64,000 nt of DNA from Streptomyces sp. CCM_MD2014 (GCF_000772045.1 NZ_CP009754.1:5022001-5086000); one strand, 5' to 3'; shown: positions 34,682 through 43,415, numbered from the stretch's first letter. The notes: generated from the sequence alone by a model not told the origin. Made by a program: numbers and translations.

Positions 34682-35245
34682 ATGGACACCGTCGTCGCCG
34701 CCCCGCCCGCCGGAATCCCCGCCACCCTCCGCAAGCTCTACTTCGTCCGCTTCGCGTTCGCCGCCGCATGGGCCGCCCTGCTCTTCGCCACCGCCGACAC
34801 ACTGGGCCCGCTGAGCACCACGCTCCTGCTGGTCTACCCGCTGTTCGACGTCGCGGCCGCGATCGTCGACGTACGGTCGGCGAAGGCGAACGGCGGCCCG
34901 GCCGCGCCCCTGTACGCGAACATCGCGATCAGCTCCCTCACGGTCCTCGCCCTTGCCCTCGCCGCGACCTCGGGCATCCCGGCCGTCCTGCGCGTCTGGG
35001 GCGCGTGGGCCGTCACCGCGGGCATCGTGCAGCTCGTCGCGGGCGCCGTCCGCCGCCGGCTGGGCGGTCAATGGCCGATGATCGTCAGCGGCGCCGTCTC
35101 GACGCTCGCCGGCGTCTCGTTCGCCACGCAGGCGGGCGCCGACGATCCGTCGCTGGGGAGCCTCGCGGGGTACGCCTTCCTCGGCGGCGTCTTCTTCCTG
35201 GTCTCGGCGGTGCGCCTGGGCCGGGGGACGCGCGACCGGGCCTGA
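34682..35245 (+). CDS. DUF308/HdeD-like membrane protein
   Basis: 187 residues with six hydrophobic helices. A repeated pattern of short helices joined by tight Gly/Asp loops, with YPLFDVAAAIVDVRSAKANGG in the first half and GVFFLVSAVRLGRG in the last, resembles DUF308 (HdeD family). Regulated, probably, by the divergent TetR. Function unknown; acid-stress roles of HdeD are in enteric bacteria. Confidence 0.78.
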   Translation: MDTVVAAPPAGIPATLRKLYFVRFAFAAAWAALLFATADTLGPLSTTLLLVYPLFDVAAAIVDVRSAKANGGPAAPLYANIAISSLTVLALALAATSGIPAVLRVWGAWAVTAGIVQLVAGAVRRRLGGQWPMIVSGAVSTLAGVSFATQAGADDPSLGSLAGYAFLGGVFFLVSAVRLGRGTRDRA

Positions 35246-35338
35246 CCGGGGCCGTCCGGTGCCGGGGGGTGTGGCTCCGCGTTCTTCGAGCACTCGGGCG
35301 GTGTCCGGGGGAGCCGCGAGCGACGGAGGGAGCCCACC

Positions 35339-36229
35339 GTGCCGCACCACTCACCCAAGACGCCGGACCCGACGCAGTCGCCGAACGCACCGAACCCGGA
35401 GAAGCCGCCCGAGGGCGCGGCGGACATCCGGTTCATCGGCAACGCCACCCTGCTGATCCGCTACGGGGACCTGACGCTCCTGACGGACCCCAACTTCCTC
35501 CACCGCGGCCGGCGGGCCCACCTCGGCTACGGACTGGTCTCGCGCCGGGTCACCGAGCCGGCCCTCGACGTGAGGCAACTGCCGCACGAGGATCTGGACG
35601 CCGTCGTCCTCTCCCACCTCCACGGCGACCACTTCGACCGGGTGGCCCGCCGCGGCCTCGACCGGGGCCTGCCCTTCGTCACCACCCCGCACGGCTCCCG
35701 CCTTCTGCAGGGCCTGTACGGCTTCCGCCGGGCCACCGGCCTGCGCACCTGGGAGACCCACACCCTGCGCCACGGCGACTCCACGGTCCGCATCACCTCG
35801 CTCCCCGGCCGCCACGCGCCCGGCCCCGCCCGCTTCCTGCTGCCGCCGGTGATGGGCAGCCTGCTGGAGTTCGGCGACCGCACGGGCGAGACCCGGCTCG
35901 TCGTCTACCTCTCCGGCGACACCCTGATGTACGAGGGCCTGCGCGAGATCGCCGTACGCCACCCGGACATCCACCTGGCCGTCCTGCACCTCGGCGGCAC
36001 GACCCTGCCCGGCGGTCTCGTGGTCACCATGGACGCCGGACAGGGCGCCGACCTGCTCGACCTCCTGCGTCCCCGCCGTGCGATGCCCGTCCACTACGAC
36101 GACTACACGGTCTTCCGCTCCCCGCTCGACGACTTCCTCACGGAGGCCGACCGCCGGGGCCACGCCGCCCGCCTGCTGCGGTGCGCGCCGGGCGAGCACG
36201 TGACGGTGGGCGCGGAGGCGAGGGTCTGA
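35339..36229 (+). CDS. MBL-fold metallo-hydrolase (UlaG/NAPE-PLD-like)
   Basis: 296 residues from a GTG with GGAGGGA upstream. The metal motif HxHxDH is LSHLHGDHFD near residue 97; IRFIGNATLLIRYGDLTLLTDPN at about 28-52 and YLSGDTLMY further on are typical of the family. Cytoplasmic. Substrate unknown; NAPE-PLD-like lipid hydrolysis or UlaG-type lactone cleavage are both possible. Confidence 0.86.
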   Translation: MPHHSPKTPDPTQSPNAPNPEKPPEGAADIRFIGNATLLIRYGDLTLLTDPNFLHRGRRAHLGYGLVSRRVTEPALDVRQLPHEDLDAVVLSHLHGDHFDRVARRGLDRGLPFVTTPHGSRLLQGLYGFRRATGLRTWETHTLRHGDSTVRITSLPGRHAPGPARFLLPPVMGSLLEFGDRTGETRLVVYLSGDTLMYEGLREIAVRHPDIHLAVLHLGGTTLPGGLVVTMDAGQGADLLDLLRPRRAMPVHYDDYTVFRSPLDDFLTEADRRGHAARLLRCAPGEHVTVGAEARV

Positions 36230-36296
36230 CGGAGCCGTCGAGGGGGCGGCAGCGGCCGGCGGGAACCCGCGCCCGAGGCCCGCGCGCCGGACCGCT

Positions 36297-37796
36297 CTAG
36301 CCCTTCGGCGCCACGCGGTCCCGTGACGCACTCTGAACGCGCCGCCGCTCGTACACGGTGACCCGCCGTCCGCGGGCCTGTTCGTCCGCGACCACGTCGA
36401 ACTCCTCCCGCAGCACCGCGTACTTCACGACGTCGCGCTTCGCGGCCGGGGTCCGGGCCGCGCCGGGCGCGTCGGTGACCAGCAGTATGCGCCGCTGTTC
36501 GAGCATCTCCGTCCGTATCCGCTCGGGGTCGGCTTCCTCGCCCTTCAGGGTCCCGGACGCAGCGGGACTCCGCGCCAGCGCGATGTCCCGAAGGCCGGCG
36601 AAGGCGTCGGGGGAGACCAGTTCGGTGTCGCGCCGGGCCGCCGGTACGAAGACGACCGCATCCCCGTCCTTCTTGAGGTGGCGTACGCTCACGGCCGCCG
36701 ACAGGACGTCGTCCACGCGACTGGCCGGCGACCGCTTGGCCAGGGACTGCGGCAGCAGCGCCACCACCGCCACCGCGACGACCACCGGTACGAGCCACGG
36801 CACCGCACGCGGGAGACGGGACCCGACCACGCGCGCCGCCGCACCCACCGCCGCGCCGACCAGCAGGGCGAGCCCCAGCATGCTGAACAGGACGTAGCGG
36901 TCGAGGAAGAGCGGCTGCACCAGGGACAGGCCGAGCAGCCCCAACTGCGGCACCGCCAGGAGCGGCAGTCCGACCACGGCCACCGACGGCCGGCCCACAC
37001 GCGGCCGGTCCAGCCGGGCTCCGAGCCCGCCGACGGCCAGCAGGACCGCCGGGCCGATCAGCATGTGCCAGGTCAGCGGCGGGATCCAGGACACCTGGCC
37101 GGCCTGGGACCGGCTGAACAGGATCAACGGCAGGGCACCCACCGTGGCGGCCGCCGCGGCCGCCGACCAGCGCGCCCACACCCGCCGTTCGGCCTTCACC
37201 CACATCAGGGTGGTCCAGTGCGCGGGCAGCAGAAGCAGCGACAGCCAGTTCAAGAGCGCGCACACGAGGACGACACCCCCGTACGCGACCCAGTGCGCCG
37301 TTCGGCCGTTGCCCTGGAGCACGCTCACCAGCAGCAGGGTCGCGATCGCGGACCCGGCCATGACCAGGGCGTACGGGCGTCCCTCCTGGAGATAGAACTG
37401 CACCGCGGGCAGCAGCCCGAGCGCCAGCCCCGCGGTCAGCCCGACCCGGGCTCCGGCGAGGCTCCGGCCGATGACGGTCACGCAGGCGGCGGCCACCGCC
37501 ACGGCCAGGACGGAGGGCAGTCTCAGGACGACGACGCCGGGGCCGAAGCACTCGAAGAGCGCGTGCATGAACAGGTAGTACAGCCCGTGCACGGCGTCCA
37601 CCTGGCCGAGCATGTGCCAGATCTCCCCGCCGGAACGGCGCGCCACCTGCCAGGTCGCCGCCTCGTCCCGCCACACACTGTGCCGGCGGGTCAGTCCCCA
37701 CAGGCCGAGGGCCGAGGTCCACAGCAGGGGAATCACCCACAGGGGCACCCGGCGGCGGAGGACGGACAGCCGGCGAACGGATGCGCGGCACGTCAC
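36297..37796 (-). CDS. GT39-like membrane glycosyltransferase (GT-C fold)
   Basis: 499 residues from a GTG overlapping the stop of the ABC ATPase gene (GTGA). About eleven hydrophobic helices. The acidic motif WRDEAATW in the first external loop corresponds to the catalytic Asp-Glu of PMT/ArnT-type enzymes, which move sugars from polyprenyl phosphate to protein or lipid on the outer face. The cytoplasmic C-terminal domain of about 130 residues contains RVDDVLSAAVSVRHLKKDGDAVV. Last gene of the bacteriocin operon by coupling; whether it belongs functionally is open. Confidence 0.82.
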   Translation of the reverse strand: MTCRASVRRLSVLRRRVPLWVIPLLWTSALGLWGLTRRHSVWRDEAATWQVARRSGGEIWHMLGQVDAVHGLYYLFMHALFECFGPGVVVLRLPSVLAVAVAAACVTVIGRSLAGARVGLTAGLALGLLPAVQFYLQEGRPYALVMAGSAIATLLLVSVLQGNGRTAHWVAYGGVVLVCALLNWLSLLLLPAHWTTLMWVKAERRVWARWSAAAAAATVGALPLILFSRSQAGQVSWIPPLTWHMLIGPAVLLAVGGLGARLDRPRVGRPSVAVVGLPLLAVPQLGLLGLSLVQPLFLDRYVLFSMLGLALLVGAAVGAAARVVGSRLPRAVPWLVPVVVAVAVVALLPQSLAKRSPASRVDDVLSAAVSVRHLKKDGDAVVFVPAARRDTELVSPDAFAGLRDIALARSPAASGTLKGEEADPERIRTEMLEQRRILLVTDAPGAARTPAAKRDVVKYAVLREEFDVVADEQARGRRVTVYERRRVQSASRDRVAPKG

Positions 37797-38437
37797 GGCC
37801 GGGCCGCCTCGACGGCGAACACGGCGTCGCACCGGTCCCTGACGCGGTCGTCGTGGGTGGCGACGACGACGGCGCAGCCGGCCTCGCTCATCTCGCGCAG
37901 GACGTCGACGACCGCGGTGGCGTTGGCATGGTCGAGGGCGCCGGTCGGCTCGTCGGCGAGCACGAGGGCGGGCTCCTTGACGATGAGCCGGGCGAGGGCC
38001 ACCCGCTGCTGCTCCCCGCCGCTGAGGTGGTGGACCTTCTCGTCCCCCCGTCCCGCGAGCCCGACACGGTCGAGGGCCTCGGCGATGTCGCTGTTAGCCC
38101 TGCCGCGTGCGGCCCGTCTCGGCTTGGTGGCGACCTCCAGGTTCTCCCTGATGGTGGCGTTCTCCATCAGGGCGTAGTTCTGGAACAGATAGCCGAGGGT
38201 CTCGCGCCGGAAACGGCGGGTGTCGCGTCGCCCGAACCGGGTGATGTCCTTTCCCTCGAACCGGATTTCACCGGAATTCGGCTTGTCGAGCAGGCCTATG
38301 CAGTTGAGGAGCGTGGATTTGCCGGCCCCGCTGGGGCCGACGAGGGCGAGCATCTCGCCCTTGTTGACCGTGGTGGTGAGGCCGGACCACAGAGTCCTGG
38401 GGCCGAAGGTCTTCGACAGGCTGACGATATCGATCAC
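37793..38437 (-). CDS. ABC transporter ATP-binding protein of the bacteriocin locus
   Basis: 214 residues from a GTG at 38437 with AGGAG upstream. Walker A GPSGAGKST, Q-loop FQNYALMEN, signature LSGGEQQRVALARL, Walker B ALVLADEPTGALD and switch His in ATHDDR. It matches the LolD/MacB-like ATPases linked to lactococcin-972 clusters. It lies 55 bp downstream of the 705-residue membrane protein, its probable partner. Confidence 0.93.
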   Translation of the reverse strand: MIDIVSLSKTFGPRTLWSGLTTTVNKGEMLALVGPSGAGKSTLLNCIGLLDKPNSGEIRFEGKDITRFGRRDTRRFRRETLGYLFQNYALMENATIRENLEVATKPRRAARGRANSDIAEALDRVGLAGRGDEKVHHLSGGEQQRVALARLIVKEPALVLADEPTGALDHANATAVVDVLREMSEAGCAVVVATHDDRVRDRCDAVFAVEAARP

Positions 38438-38492
38438 GACGGGGCTCCTGCTGGGATGGAGAGAATGCTCACGGGCTCGTCCTGCGCCGGCA

Positions 38493-40610
38493 TCAGGCTT
38501 CGGCGGCCCGCTCTTTGACGGTGCGCCGGTGAAATACGCCGAGAGCGAGAAGAACGGCTCCGAATTCGACGACGACGAGCCCCGCGATGACGCCCAGATC
38601 CACTCCGGTGAGATGGACGGCCGGGAAGGGGGCGGGAATGCCCCGGGCCGTGAGCTCCTCGAGATCCCGGTTCTGCTGCCAGGTCTGGATCGGCACCCAC
38701 CAGGCGAGAAAGGCCGCCAGAAGTCCCTCGACACCGAGAATGAAGCGATGGGTCGCCGTGAAACGCCAGCCGTTGAGGTACTGGGCGAACGCCGCCTGAG
38801 CGTGCTTGCGCGAGTGGATCACGCAGACTCCGACGCCGGTGATGAGGAGTACGGCGACGGAGGCGAGCAGATTGAAGAACAGCAGCCGGAAGTCGTTGAC
38901 CGCCGAGCGCAGACTCTCGGCGGCGTTCTGCCCGACGGGATTCACCGTGGCCACATAGGTCTGCAGGTCGTGGTCGTTGGCGTTGAGGGGGCCGAGAACG
39001 TCGCCGGGCTCGGGGAAGACGATCCCGTCCTGGGTCGCGAACGTGGTGTAGGCGTCGTCCGTGAGCATCTTCGAACCGTTGGGCACCACGACGACCACCG
39101 GATCGCGCACCAGACTCCGGTCGTCGTCCGGGGTGTAGGCGGCGTTGGGGCTCCGGTCCCCGGAGTTGTAGCCGAAGACGCGCTGACCGCTCTTCGCCGG
39201 CAGGGTTTCCACCGTGAGGCGCTCGCGCACCTCGGGGTCGAGCCTGCCGAACACGTCGGGGACGGCTGCCCCGATGGCCGACGCGTGGCGAGCCAGCGAC
39301 TGGGGGACGAGGAGCCGCACGGTGTGCGCGTCCGCTCCCTCGCCGCCGTGCGGGAGCGGGGCGTAGGGCCGCCCCTCCGGGTCGACGACGCGCTGCTCGG
39401 CGAGGAAGGACTCGTTGACGACGAGCATCTCGCCCTGGGGGAGGCGGGCGTCCGAGGGTAGGTTCCGCAGGTCGTGGCGCCCCGCGACGACGATCTCGCC
39501 GTCGGCGTCGGCCTTCCGCAGCCACCGGCCGACCGCGGTCACCACGTGCGCCGAGTCGCCTCCCCAACTGCCGTTGAGGCGGATGGTGACGGCGTCGCCG
39601 GCCTTGGCGTAGACGTCCTGGTTGTCCTGGCGCGCCGCCACGTGCTGGCCCGCCGAGACGACGTCCATGGCGAAGCCGAGCGCGAGCAGGACGGCGGGTA
39701 CGCGCACCAGGTAGGTGACGGCGAAGGCCGCTCGGGAGGGCAGCTCGCCCTTGAGCGCGCGGAGCACGTCGACCTTGAAGGTGAGGGTGAGCGCGGCGGC
39801 GTGGGCGGCCGCCGTCAACAGCACGAGCAGACCGGCGAGGCAGGCGGCCACCGAGGCGAAGAGCCCGACGTGGGCGAGCCCGTTGTAGAGGCCGAGGGAG
39901 GTCAGCGCAGTGGCCGTCACAGCGGCGGCGGCCGCCGCCCAGAAGACCGCCAACTGCTTGAGATCGCGCAGGAGAAGGTCCGCCGGGGACATGCCTTGCA
40001 GACGCAGCACCGCGTAGGTCTTCGCGTTGAGCAGCACGCTCGCGCCGGTCATCGTCACCGCGGCGAGTGCGACCACGCCGAGGGACCAGAACAGCGCATC
40101 CTCGGTGAAGCCGCGGGCCAGTGCCCCGGGTGCGAGGGGGTGCCGCACGGTTGAGCTCAGGCCCAGATCGGCGAATCGGGCGACGAGGTCGTCCGCGGCC
40201 TCCGGCGGCCCGAAGACGTAGTAGAAGCCCCGTGGATCGCGCTGTCCGATCTCGGCAAGGGGATGCACAGCGGTGTCGACGTGCGAACCGAAGGCCGGAT
40301 AGCCGTCCGTCAGCCACGCCTCCGCGTCGGAAGCCGAGTCGCCCGAGGCCAGGTACAGGTGACGGAGCCGGTCGGGCCTCTTCACGTCGGGCAGCGCGCG
40401 AGCGACCGCGACCTCGTGCTGGTCCGCGAACTCCGCGATCGCACGGGCGACCTGACCACCGCTGACGGAGTCGTCGGAGCCGGTGACCCAGACCTGAGCG
40501 GAACTGCCCAGAACCAACTCCTCGTCCAGTCCGCGCACGAACAGAAAGGACAGCATCGCCGAGAAGAGAAGAATGGCGACATGGACGAACTTGATACCTC
40601 GGTGGAGCAT
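38493..40610 (-). CDS. Bacteriocin-associated integral membrane protein (lactococcin 972 type)
   Basis: 705 residues. First helix at about 10-26, a large extracytoplasmic domain, then a block of helices (about 170-330), a second external domain (330-560) and two or three final helices including LLITGVGVCVIHSRKHAQAAFAQ. This FtsX/MacB-like layout with about seven helices fits the bacteriocin-associated membrane family that pairs with an ABC ATPase for export or immunity. ATG at 40610 with AGG nearby. Lies 163 bp downstream of the bacteriocin gene, behind a hairpin. Confidence 0.87.
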   Translation of the reverse strand: MLHRGIKFVHVAILLFSAMLSFLFVRGLDEELVLGSSAQVWVTGSDDSVSGGQVARAIAEFADQHEVAVARALPDVKRPDRLRHLYLASGDSASDAEAWLTDGYPAFGSHVDTAVHPLAEIGQRDPRGFYYVFGPPEAADDLVARFADLGLSSTVRHPLAPGALARGFTEDALFWSLGVVALAAVTMTGASVLLNAKTYAVLRLQGMSPADLLLRDLKQLAVFWAAAAAAVTATALTSLGLYNGLAHVGLFASVAACLAGLLVLLTAAAHAAALTLTFKVDVLRALKGELPSRAAFAVTYLVRVPAVLLALGFAMDVVSAGQHVAARQDNQDVYAKAGDAVTIRLNGSWGGDSAHVVTAVGRWLRKADADGEIVVAGRHDLRNLPSDARLPQGEMLVVNESFLAEQRVVDPEGRPYAPLPHGGEGADAHTVRLLVPQSLARHASAIGAAVPDVFGRLDPEVRERLTVETLPAKSGQRVFGYNSGDRSPNAAYTPDDDRSLVRDPVVVVVPNGSKMLTDDAYTTFATQDGIVFPEPGDVLGPLNANDHDLQTYVATVNPVGQNAAESLRSAVNDFRLLFFNLLASVAVLLITGVGVCVIHSRKHAQAAFAQYLNGWRFTATHRFILGVEGLLAAFLAWWVPIQTWQQNRDLEELTARGIPAPFPAVHLTGVDLGVIAGLVVVEFGAVLLALGVFHRRTVKERAAEA

Positions 40611-40672
40611 CGCGTTACCTAGGTTCGGGCACTCGGGAGCGCATTCTCGTGGGGGGGGAAGAGACGTGGGGG

Positions 40673-40710
40673 ACCCGGCTGCGGGGACGTGAACGGCCCC
40701 GCAGCCGGGT
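40673..40710 (-). terminator. Hairpin between the bacteriocin gene and its membrane-protein gene
   Basis: Arms of 14 bases (40673-40686, 40697-40710) with a 10-base loop. No U-tract follows, so partial readthrough into the transport/immunity genes is likely, giving more bacteriocin mRNA than transporter mRNA. Confidence 0.65.
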
Positions 40711-40773
40711 GCGACATCAACAACAGAGAATCCGGAGTTCGGATTCAGAATTCAGACGCGCGTGACTCCGACG

Positions 40774-41067
40774 TCAGCAGGCCGGGTCGTAGTACGCCTT
40801 GTTGAGCGCCCACGTCGACTTCTTCGCCGACGCCTTCGACCAGACCTTTTCCTTGATGCAGCCGCTCTTGGCCCAGTACGCGCCCTCCACGGAGGACGAG
40901 TGGTAGTTGTCCTTGTGGTAGTAGTTCGAGTACACGTAGTTGGCGCCCACGCCGTGGCTCCACTTGCCGCCGCCGGCATCTTCGGCGGCCAGCGCGGGAG
41001 CGGCGAAGGCCATGACCACGACGCCGGTCGCGGCAGCGGCCTTGATGCTGTTCTTCAGGCTCAACAT
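40774..41067 (-). CDS. Lactococcin-972-family bacteriocin precursor
   Basis: 97 residues with a Sec signal peptide (hydrophobic core then AAPALA, cleavage after residue 27). The mature region of about 70 residues has the family pattern GGGKWSHGVGANYVYSNYYH, the HSSSVEGAYWAKSG stretch and a final YYDP, matching lactococcin 972, which binds lipid II and blocks septum formation. Two cysteines (CIKEK and the terminal Cys) are not in the classical molecule. GAGAGAAA precedes the ATG. Transported and guarded, by inference, by the downstream proteins. Confidence 0.9.
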   Translation of the reverse strand: MLSLKNSIKAAAATGVVVMAFAAPALAAEDAGGGKWSHGVGANYVYSNYYHKDNYHSSSVEGAYWAKSGCIKEKVWSKASAKKSTWALNKAYYDPAC

Positions 41068-41169
41068 GATTTCTCTCTTCTTTCAAGAGCCCCGTTTTTT
41101 GGCATGCGTCGACCGAGGCTCGTTTTCGACGGTCGTTTCTGCTGAATCAGTGAGGTACGGATCTACGGA

Positions 41170-41526
41170 TCAGGCCGCGATCCACGGAACACGGCAGGCA
41201 TGCGGCTGCCGGCCCTCCGGGCACAAACCTCTGATCACTGACTTGCGAATGGCTCGCCACGTCTTCAGCGAGCACTTCAGCCGGACGCACAGTTCGACTG
41301 GTTTCCGCGTCCCGCTGCTCTGTCCGGGGTGCTCCAGGCGCCACTGCTCCGACAGGTGGTCGTACACATCGGCGGTCGGCAGTTCGCCGCCGAGCGCGGT
41401 GTGGGCGACGGATTCCCCGACGACCCGGGCACTGCGAGAGCCGACAGATAACTCAACAAGCCCTCTGACCCAGGTCAGACCCCGTTCGTCCGCGTACAGC
41501 CCGAACCTGAGCGTGCGCGTCCGCAA
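41170..41526 (-). CDS. Possible small gene coupled to the upstream secreted protein (uncertain)
   Basis: An open frame of 118 codons could start at a TTG five bases after the stop of the 41532-41816 gene, with AGGGG upstream. Most of it has GC-rich third positions, but one TTA (bldA-dependent in Streptomyces) and several rare codons occur. Four cysteines cluster near the end. I do not recognise it, and it may be a degraded gene or non-coding. Confidence 0.33.
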   Translation of the reverse strand: MRTRTLRFGLYADERGLTWVRGLVELSVGSRSARVVGESVAHTALGGELPTADVYDHLSEQWRLEHPGQSSGTRKPVELCVRLKCSLKTWRAIRKSVIRGLCPEGRQPHACRVPWIAA

Positions 41527-41531
41527 GGCGT

Positions 41532-41816
41532 TCAGCCCCTGACGATCTTCTTCTTGACGCAGTGCTTCGCACGGTAGCCGCGGGGCATCTGGTCGTTGGC
41601 GTCCTTGATGGCCGCCTTCCACGCGAGGTCCTTGGTCTTGGCCCACCCGTGGCCGTTGAAGAAGCCGTGGCCGGAGCTGTCCGCGATGCGGAACTTGGTG
41701 CACTGAACGGTCGCGTTCCAGCCGTTGGCGGCCTGCGCGGGCGCAGCGACACCAACGGAGAGCGTGGCTGCCACGACGGCGGTGAGCAGCGGGGAAAGGG
41801 CAATCAATTTGCGCAT
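41532..41816 (-). CDS. Small secreted protein of unknown function
   Basis: 94 residues from the ATG at 41816 with GGAG eight bases upstream. Clear Sec signal peptide ending in APAQA near residue 30. Mature part of about 64 residues: NGWNATVQCTKFRIADSSGH, GFFNGHGWAKTKDLAWKAAI and a basic C-terminus CVKKKIVRG. Two cysteines could form one disulfide. Located beside the bacteriocin gene with the same orientation, so it could be a second secreted peptide of the locus. Function unknown. Confidence 0.72.
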   Translation of the reverse strand: MRKLIALSPLLTAVVAATLSVGVAAPAQAANGWNATVQCTKFRIADSSGHGFFNGHGWAKTKDLAWKAAIKDANDQMPRGYRAKHCVKKKIVRG

Positions 41817-42127
41817 GACTGCATCTCCAGGGGGTTGGTCTCTCATCCGGCAGGGGGCAGGTCGGCGTTGTGGCCCACAGATGCCCCGGCACTGCCGGGC
41901 ACGCCGGAGAACGCCTCGACTGCACGAGCCGAGACGGGATCCGAGCGTTGGTCCCCCTACCCCCTGAGCGCACCCGCCGTTGGTCAGACGAGCGAGTGGC
42001 CGGAAGAGACATTACCCAGGGCGATGATCATGAGCGACCGATCAGGCCTATGAACAAGATCACGACAGGCGCAGTGAACCTCGAGCCCTCGCGGGCGCCG
42101 GATTGGTCCCCTTCAGGAGAGATCAAC
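41817..42127. other. 311-bp intergenic region without a recognised gene
   Basis: Divergent promoter space between the secreted protein and the genes at 42128-42852. I see no structural RNA or clear operator. Confidence 0.45.
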
Positions 42128-42322
42128 ATGTTGGGGCGCATTGGTTCCGCCGGCACAAGCTCCGCTTCGGGATGGCCCCCGGACCGTGATTGGTCTGGGG
42201 TCTTCGGCGGGCCGGAGGCGGTGCGACGACGGCACTTGATCCCATACTTCCTGGCGGACAGACTGCCCTTCATGGGACCAGTAGGCGTGGCCACCGCCGC
42301 GCAGAGCAGGAAGCTGCGATGA
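42128..42322 (+). CDS. Small ORF coupled to CbrC (uncertain)
   Basis: 64 codons from an ATG with a good AGGAG eight bases upstream; the stop overlaps the start of the CbrC gene as ATGA. Codon usage is only weakly Streptomyces-like, so it may be a leader that couples translation to CbrC rather than a functional protein. No family recognised. Confidence 0.35.
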   Translation: MLGRIGSAGTSSASGWPPDRDWSGVFGGPEAVRRRHLIPYFLADRLPFMGPVGVATAAQSRKLR

Positions 42323-42852
42323 GCGCCGACCTGCCCTTCTTCCGGTACCACCCGGACCCCCTGGCAAGCGGGTCCATCCGCGCGTCCGCCGAGTCGTGCG
42401 CCTGCTGCGGCCGCAGCACGGGCTGGATCTACACGGCAACCTTCTACTCCGCGCAAGAGGTCAGCGGACGCTTCTGCCCCTGGTGCATCGCCGACGGGAG
42501 CGCGGCTCAACGCTTCGCGGGTGAATTCACCGACTCCTACGGCCTCGACGGCGTGAGCGACGAGGTGCTGCACGAGGTCACCCGCCGCACACCGGGCTTC
42601 CACGCTCGGCAGGATCCGCACTGGCTCGTGCACTGCCACGACGCGGGTGCCTTCGTGGGCGAAGTCGGGTACACCGAGTTGGCGGAGCATCCCGAAGCCC
42701 TCGATCAGCTGCGTGCCGACCTGCGCATCGACGGCCACCACGACGAAAGCCGGCTTGAGCGCCTCCTGACGCACCTCGGCGAGGGGATGACGGCCATGCT
42801 CTTCCGATGCACCGTCTGCGGTGCCCACCTCGCCTACACCGACGCATCCTGA
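42319..42852 (+). CDS. CbrC-family (UPF0167) protein
   Basis: 177 residues. The hallmark is LPFFRYHPDPLASGSI at the start followed by a cysteine pair CACCGRSTGWIY, a second pair FCPWCIADG, then QDPHWLVHCHDAGAFVGEVGY and a final CTVCGAHLAY. The paired cysteines should bind zinc. In E. coli CbrC overexpression gives tolerance to colicin E2; the molecular role is unknown. It sits about 1.3 kb from a bacteriocin gene on the opposite strand, which may be coincidence. Confidence 0.85.
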   Translation: MSADLPFFRYHPDPLASGSIRASAESCACCGRSTGWIYTATFYSAQEVSGRFCPWCIADGSAAQRFAGEFTDSYGLDGVSDEVLHEVTRRTPGFHARQDPHWLVHCHDAGAFVGEVGYTELAEHPEALDQLRADLRIDGHHDESRLERLLTHLGEGMTAMLFRCTVCGAHLAYTDAS

Positions 42853-42882
42853 AGATCGTCCCGCCGTCGCGACTCCGCGACG

Positions 42883-43083
42883 TCAGACGAGGACGCAGGC
42901 GGCAGTGACCGCGGGCGGGGCGTTGGCTGTTCCGTAGAGACTCGCCACCGCGCGCAACAAGTCGGACAGAGCATCGGTGCAATGGCTGACGATGTCAGCC
43001 CTATCCGACGTGGCGTCGGCGACCCGATACCTTGCCCACCCAGAGCCGGCCGGCTCCCAGCTGAACCGAAGATCACCCGTCAT
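42883..43083 (-). CDS. Small hypothetical protein, possibly truncated
   Basis: 66 residues from an ATG with GGGAGG seven bases upstream; a further ATG at 43107 lacks such a site. Reads MTGDLRFSWEPAGSGWARY, then a helix DIVSHCTDALSDLLRAVAS. Similar Streptomyces proteins, as I recall, continue for another 50-60 residues, so the 3' end may be lost. It is the last chromosomal gene before the tRNA terminator and integrated element. Confidence 0.6.
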   Translation of the reverse strand: MTGDLRFSWEPAGSGWARYRVADATSDRADIVSHCTDALSDLLRAVASLYGTANAPPAVTAACVLV

Positions 43084-43158
43084 CCCATGCCCTCCCGTGC
43101 CGGTCATGAGACCGTCCTGGTCGTCAATGACCGCCGCCGTTGAAGTCGGACGTGGATG

Positions 43159-43204
43159 TCAGAAGGGGCCCACCTCCGGAAATCCGGAGGTGGGCCCCTT
43201 CTGA
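43159..43204 (-). terminator. Original terminator of the tRNA-Arg gene, now detached
   Basis: Two perfect 22-base arms (43159-43180, 43183-43204) ending four bases from the tRNA 3'-half copy. Before integration it would have ended the tRNA-Arg transcript; the insertion has moved it 14.8 kb away from the intact gene. Confidence 0.8.
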
Positions 43205-43208
43205 ACTG

Positions 43209-43251
43209 GTGCCCCCGGCAGGATTCGAACCTGCGACACCCGCTTTAGGAG
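43209..43251. repeat. Left attachment site (3' half of tRNA-Arg)
   Basis: 43 bp identical to 57986-58028; flanking bases differ on both sides. It contains the tRNA discriminator, acceptor 3' strand, T arm, anticodon-stem 3' strand and most of the anticodon loop, but no 5' half, so it is not a functional tRNA. Confidence 0.92.
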
Positions 43252-43316
43252 TCCGTTAACGGCGCCGGGGTGACCGGGGCAGACTGAGCGCTACACCATT
43301 TGACCTGCGGAAACAC

Positions 43317-43378
43317 GTCCCTTGTGGTCCCTTACTGTCTTGGGCTATCCCTCAGCCGTGTGTACGGCATGTGTACTG
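43317..43378. promoter_or_regulatory. Left-arm direct repeats, candidate integrase/excisionase sites
   Basis: GTCCCTT occurs twice ten bases apart (43317-43323, 43327-43333) and GTGTAC twice eleven bases apart (43360-43365, 43371-43376). The GTGTAC pair matches the right-end pair at 17 of 19 positions and in the same orientation. Helically phased repeats on both arms of the attachment core are the mark of arm-type sites. Confidence 0.6.
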
Positions 43379-43415
43379 GAGCGTCCCGGACCTAGTAGTC
43401 GTAGTGTTCCGAATG

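Noticed and set aside
36297..37832. ATG start at 37832 for the GT39-like gene
   Set aside because: Would overlap the ABC ATPase by 40 bp with an Arg-rich lead; the GTG at 37796 gives the usual GTGA coupling.
43209..43318. A second tRNA at the left end
   Set aside because: Only the 3' half is present; the following sequence does not complete a D arm or acceptor 5' strand.
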